From: Rhizobacter sp.
GTDB taxonomy: Bacteria > Pseudomonadota > Gammaproteobacteria > Burkholderiales > Burkholderiaceae
NCBI GenBank assembly: GCA_014379885.1
Contig: JACMKW010000587.1
Span: 1 to 14,882 of the forward strand
DNA length: 14,882 nt
Direction of reading: 5' to 3'
The notes beneath the pieces are model-generated. The model searched no databases. It was not told the origin of the DNA and worked only from the letters and a program-made list of their open reading frames with translations. Of this stretch, positions 14,272 through 14,882 are shown piece after piece. Within the stretch, counting starts at the first letter, position 1; the number at the start of each line of letters is the position of its first letter. The position numbers and the translations under genes are program-made.

Positions 14272-14882
14272 GCCGCCGACTTTCCTCATGTCTGGTGCTG
14301 ACCCTGGCCCTGAGCCTGGCCGCCTGTGCACCAGGCCGCGAGTTCGTGCGCAATGGCCAGCAGATGATCGACCAGGGCCGGCTCGAAGAAGGCCTGCAGC
14401 AAATGGAAAAGGGCCTCAGCCTGGAGCCCGAGAACCGCGAGTACCGCATGCTGTTGATTCGCCAGCGAGACACGCAGGTCGGCGTCTTGCTCGCCCGTGC
14501 CGATGCCCAGCGCCAGGCTGACAAGCTCGGGGACGCCACCGCGCTGTACCGGCGCGCCATCGGGCTCGATGCCAACAATGTGCGCGCTCTCAGCGGGCTG
14601 GAAGCGGTGGAATCTCAACGCCGGCAGCAGCAGCGTGTCGACGAAGCTCAGGGGCTGATGGCACAAGGCCGGCTTGACGAGGCCGACCAGCGCCTGCGCA
14701 AGGTGCTGGCCGAGAACCCGGCCCACACACGGGCGCAAAGCCTCAAGCGGCATCTTGACGAGCAGGCCGGCCGCGGCGCCGAGACAGCCACCCCGGTGCT
14801 CAAGCCCGGCCTGCGCAAACCCATTTCACTGGACTTCCGCGACGCGAACCTGAAGGCCGTGTTCGATGCCTTGTCGCGCACC
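14268..14882 (+). CDS. gspD: GspD-like secretin lipoprotein with TPR repeats (partial)
   Basis: The frame is open to the right edge: 205 codons with no stop. The N-terminus is a lipoprotein signal, SLAAC with Cys20 and Ala at +2, predicting outer-membrane delivery. Residues about 25-160 hold three TPR-like units (around 25-58, 73-105 and 122-155; e.g. AQGLMAQGRLDEADQRLRKV). From about 183 the secretin N0/STN-type start is visible: KPISLDFRDANLKAVFDALS. The rest of N0/N1 and the beta-barrel must lie beyond the window. Secretins form the outer-membrane pore. A built-in lipid anchor, as in MshL or BfpB, could replace a separate pilotin, and the TPRs could bind cargo, peptidoglycan or the PilP-like protein. 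Confidence 0.88.
   Translation, partial: MSRRLSSCLVLTLALSLAACAPGREFVRNGQQMIDQGRLEEGLQQMEKGLSLEPENREYRMLLIRQRDTQVGVLLARADAQRQADKLGDATALYRRAIGLDANNVRALSGLEAVESQRRQQQRVDEAQGLMAQGRLDEADQRLRKVLAENPAHTRAQSLKRHLDEQAGRGAETATPVLKPGLRKPISLDFRDANLKAVFDALSRT

Noticed and set aside
8498..14882. MSHA pilus or standard type IV pilus locus
   Set aside because: The pseudopilin is clearly of the GspG type, with its calcium-site tail, and the gene order and secretin layout differ from msh and pilMNOPQ loci.

Overview
The window is about 64% GC and fully bacterial. The rpoA-rplQ end of the ribosomal protein/RNA polymerase cluster, a sigma-70 with a long non-conserved insert, a WcaI-family glycosyltransferase and a GspG/F/E + PilN/O/P-like secretion cluster all point to a betaproteobacterium of the order Burkholderiales. 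A Rubrivivax/Leptothrix/Sphaerotilaceae-like lineage is my best guess. This is inferred from protein style only; no 16S gene is present.

Layout. (1) 1-980, housekeeping edge: the last 17 codons of rpoA, rplQ with a good intrinsic terminator, then initiator tRNA-fMet with its own promoter and terminator. (2) 980-2986: an rpoD-type primary sigma factor that diverges from the usual sequence at several normally fixed positions, including the activator-contact surface of region 4.2; it may be a second rpoD copy. (3) 2987-3592: one small hypothetical gene on the minus strand and non-coding DNA with palindromes. (4) 3593-6153: a two-gene operon for exported proteins, one with a C-terminal VPLP/hydrophobic sorting-like tail and one 664-residue protein of unknown function. 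(5) 6165-6967, minus strand: a predicted lipoprotein serine protease of the HtrA/trypsin fold without a PDZ domain, preceded by a tiny two-helix membrane protein. (6) 7125-8408: a WcaI-family glycosyltransferase. (7) 8498 to the right edge: a tightly overlapping operon for a type II secretion/type IV pilus-like machine.

The secretion operon is the most interesting content. Its order is GspG-like pseudopilin, GspF-like platform protein, GspE-like ATPase, a PilM/GspL-like cytoplasmic protein, a 20-codon linker ORF, PilN-like, PilO-like, PilP/GspC-like and a GspD-like secretin (cut by the window end). Nearly every junction is an ATGA or similar overlap, so the genes are probably translated as one coupled unit. 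The architecture is a hybrid. Its pseudopilin, platform and ATPase are of T2SS type, its inner-membrane proteins are small T4P-type N/O proteins, and its coupling protein has a GspC-type membrane anchor. The secretin is itself a predicted lipoprotein with TPR repeats before the secretin part. I recognise this as the kind of locus labelled 'predicted secretion system X' in some subsystem annotations. As far as I know its cargo is undefined. The exported proteins, the lipoprotein protease and the glycosyltransferase next door are candidate substrates or partners by proximity only.
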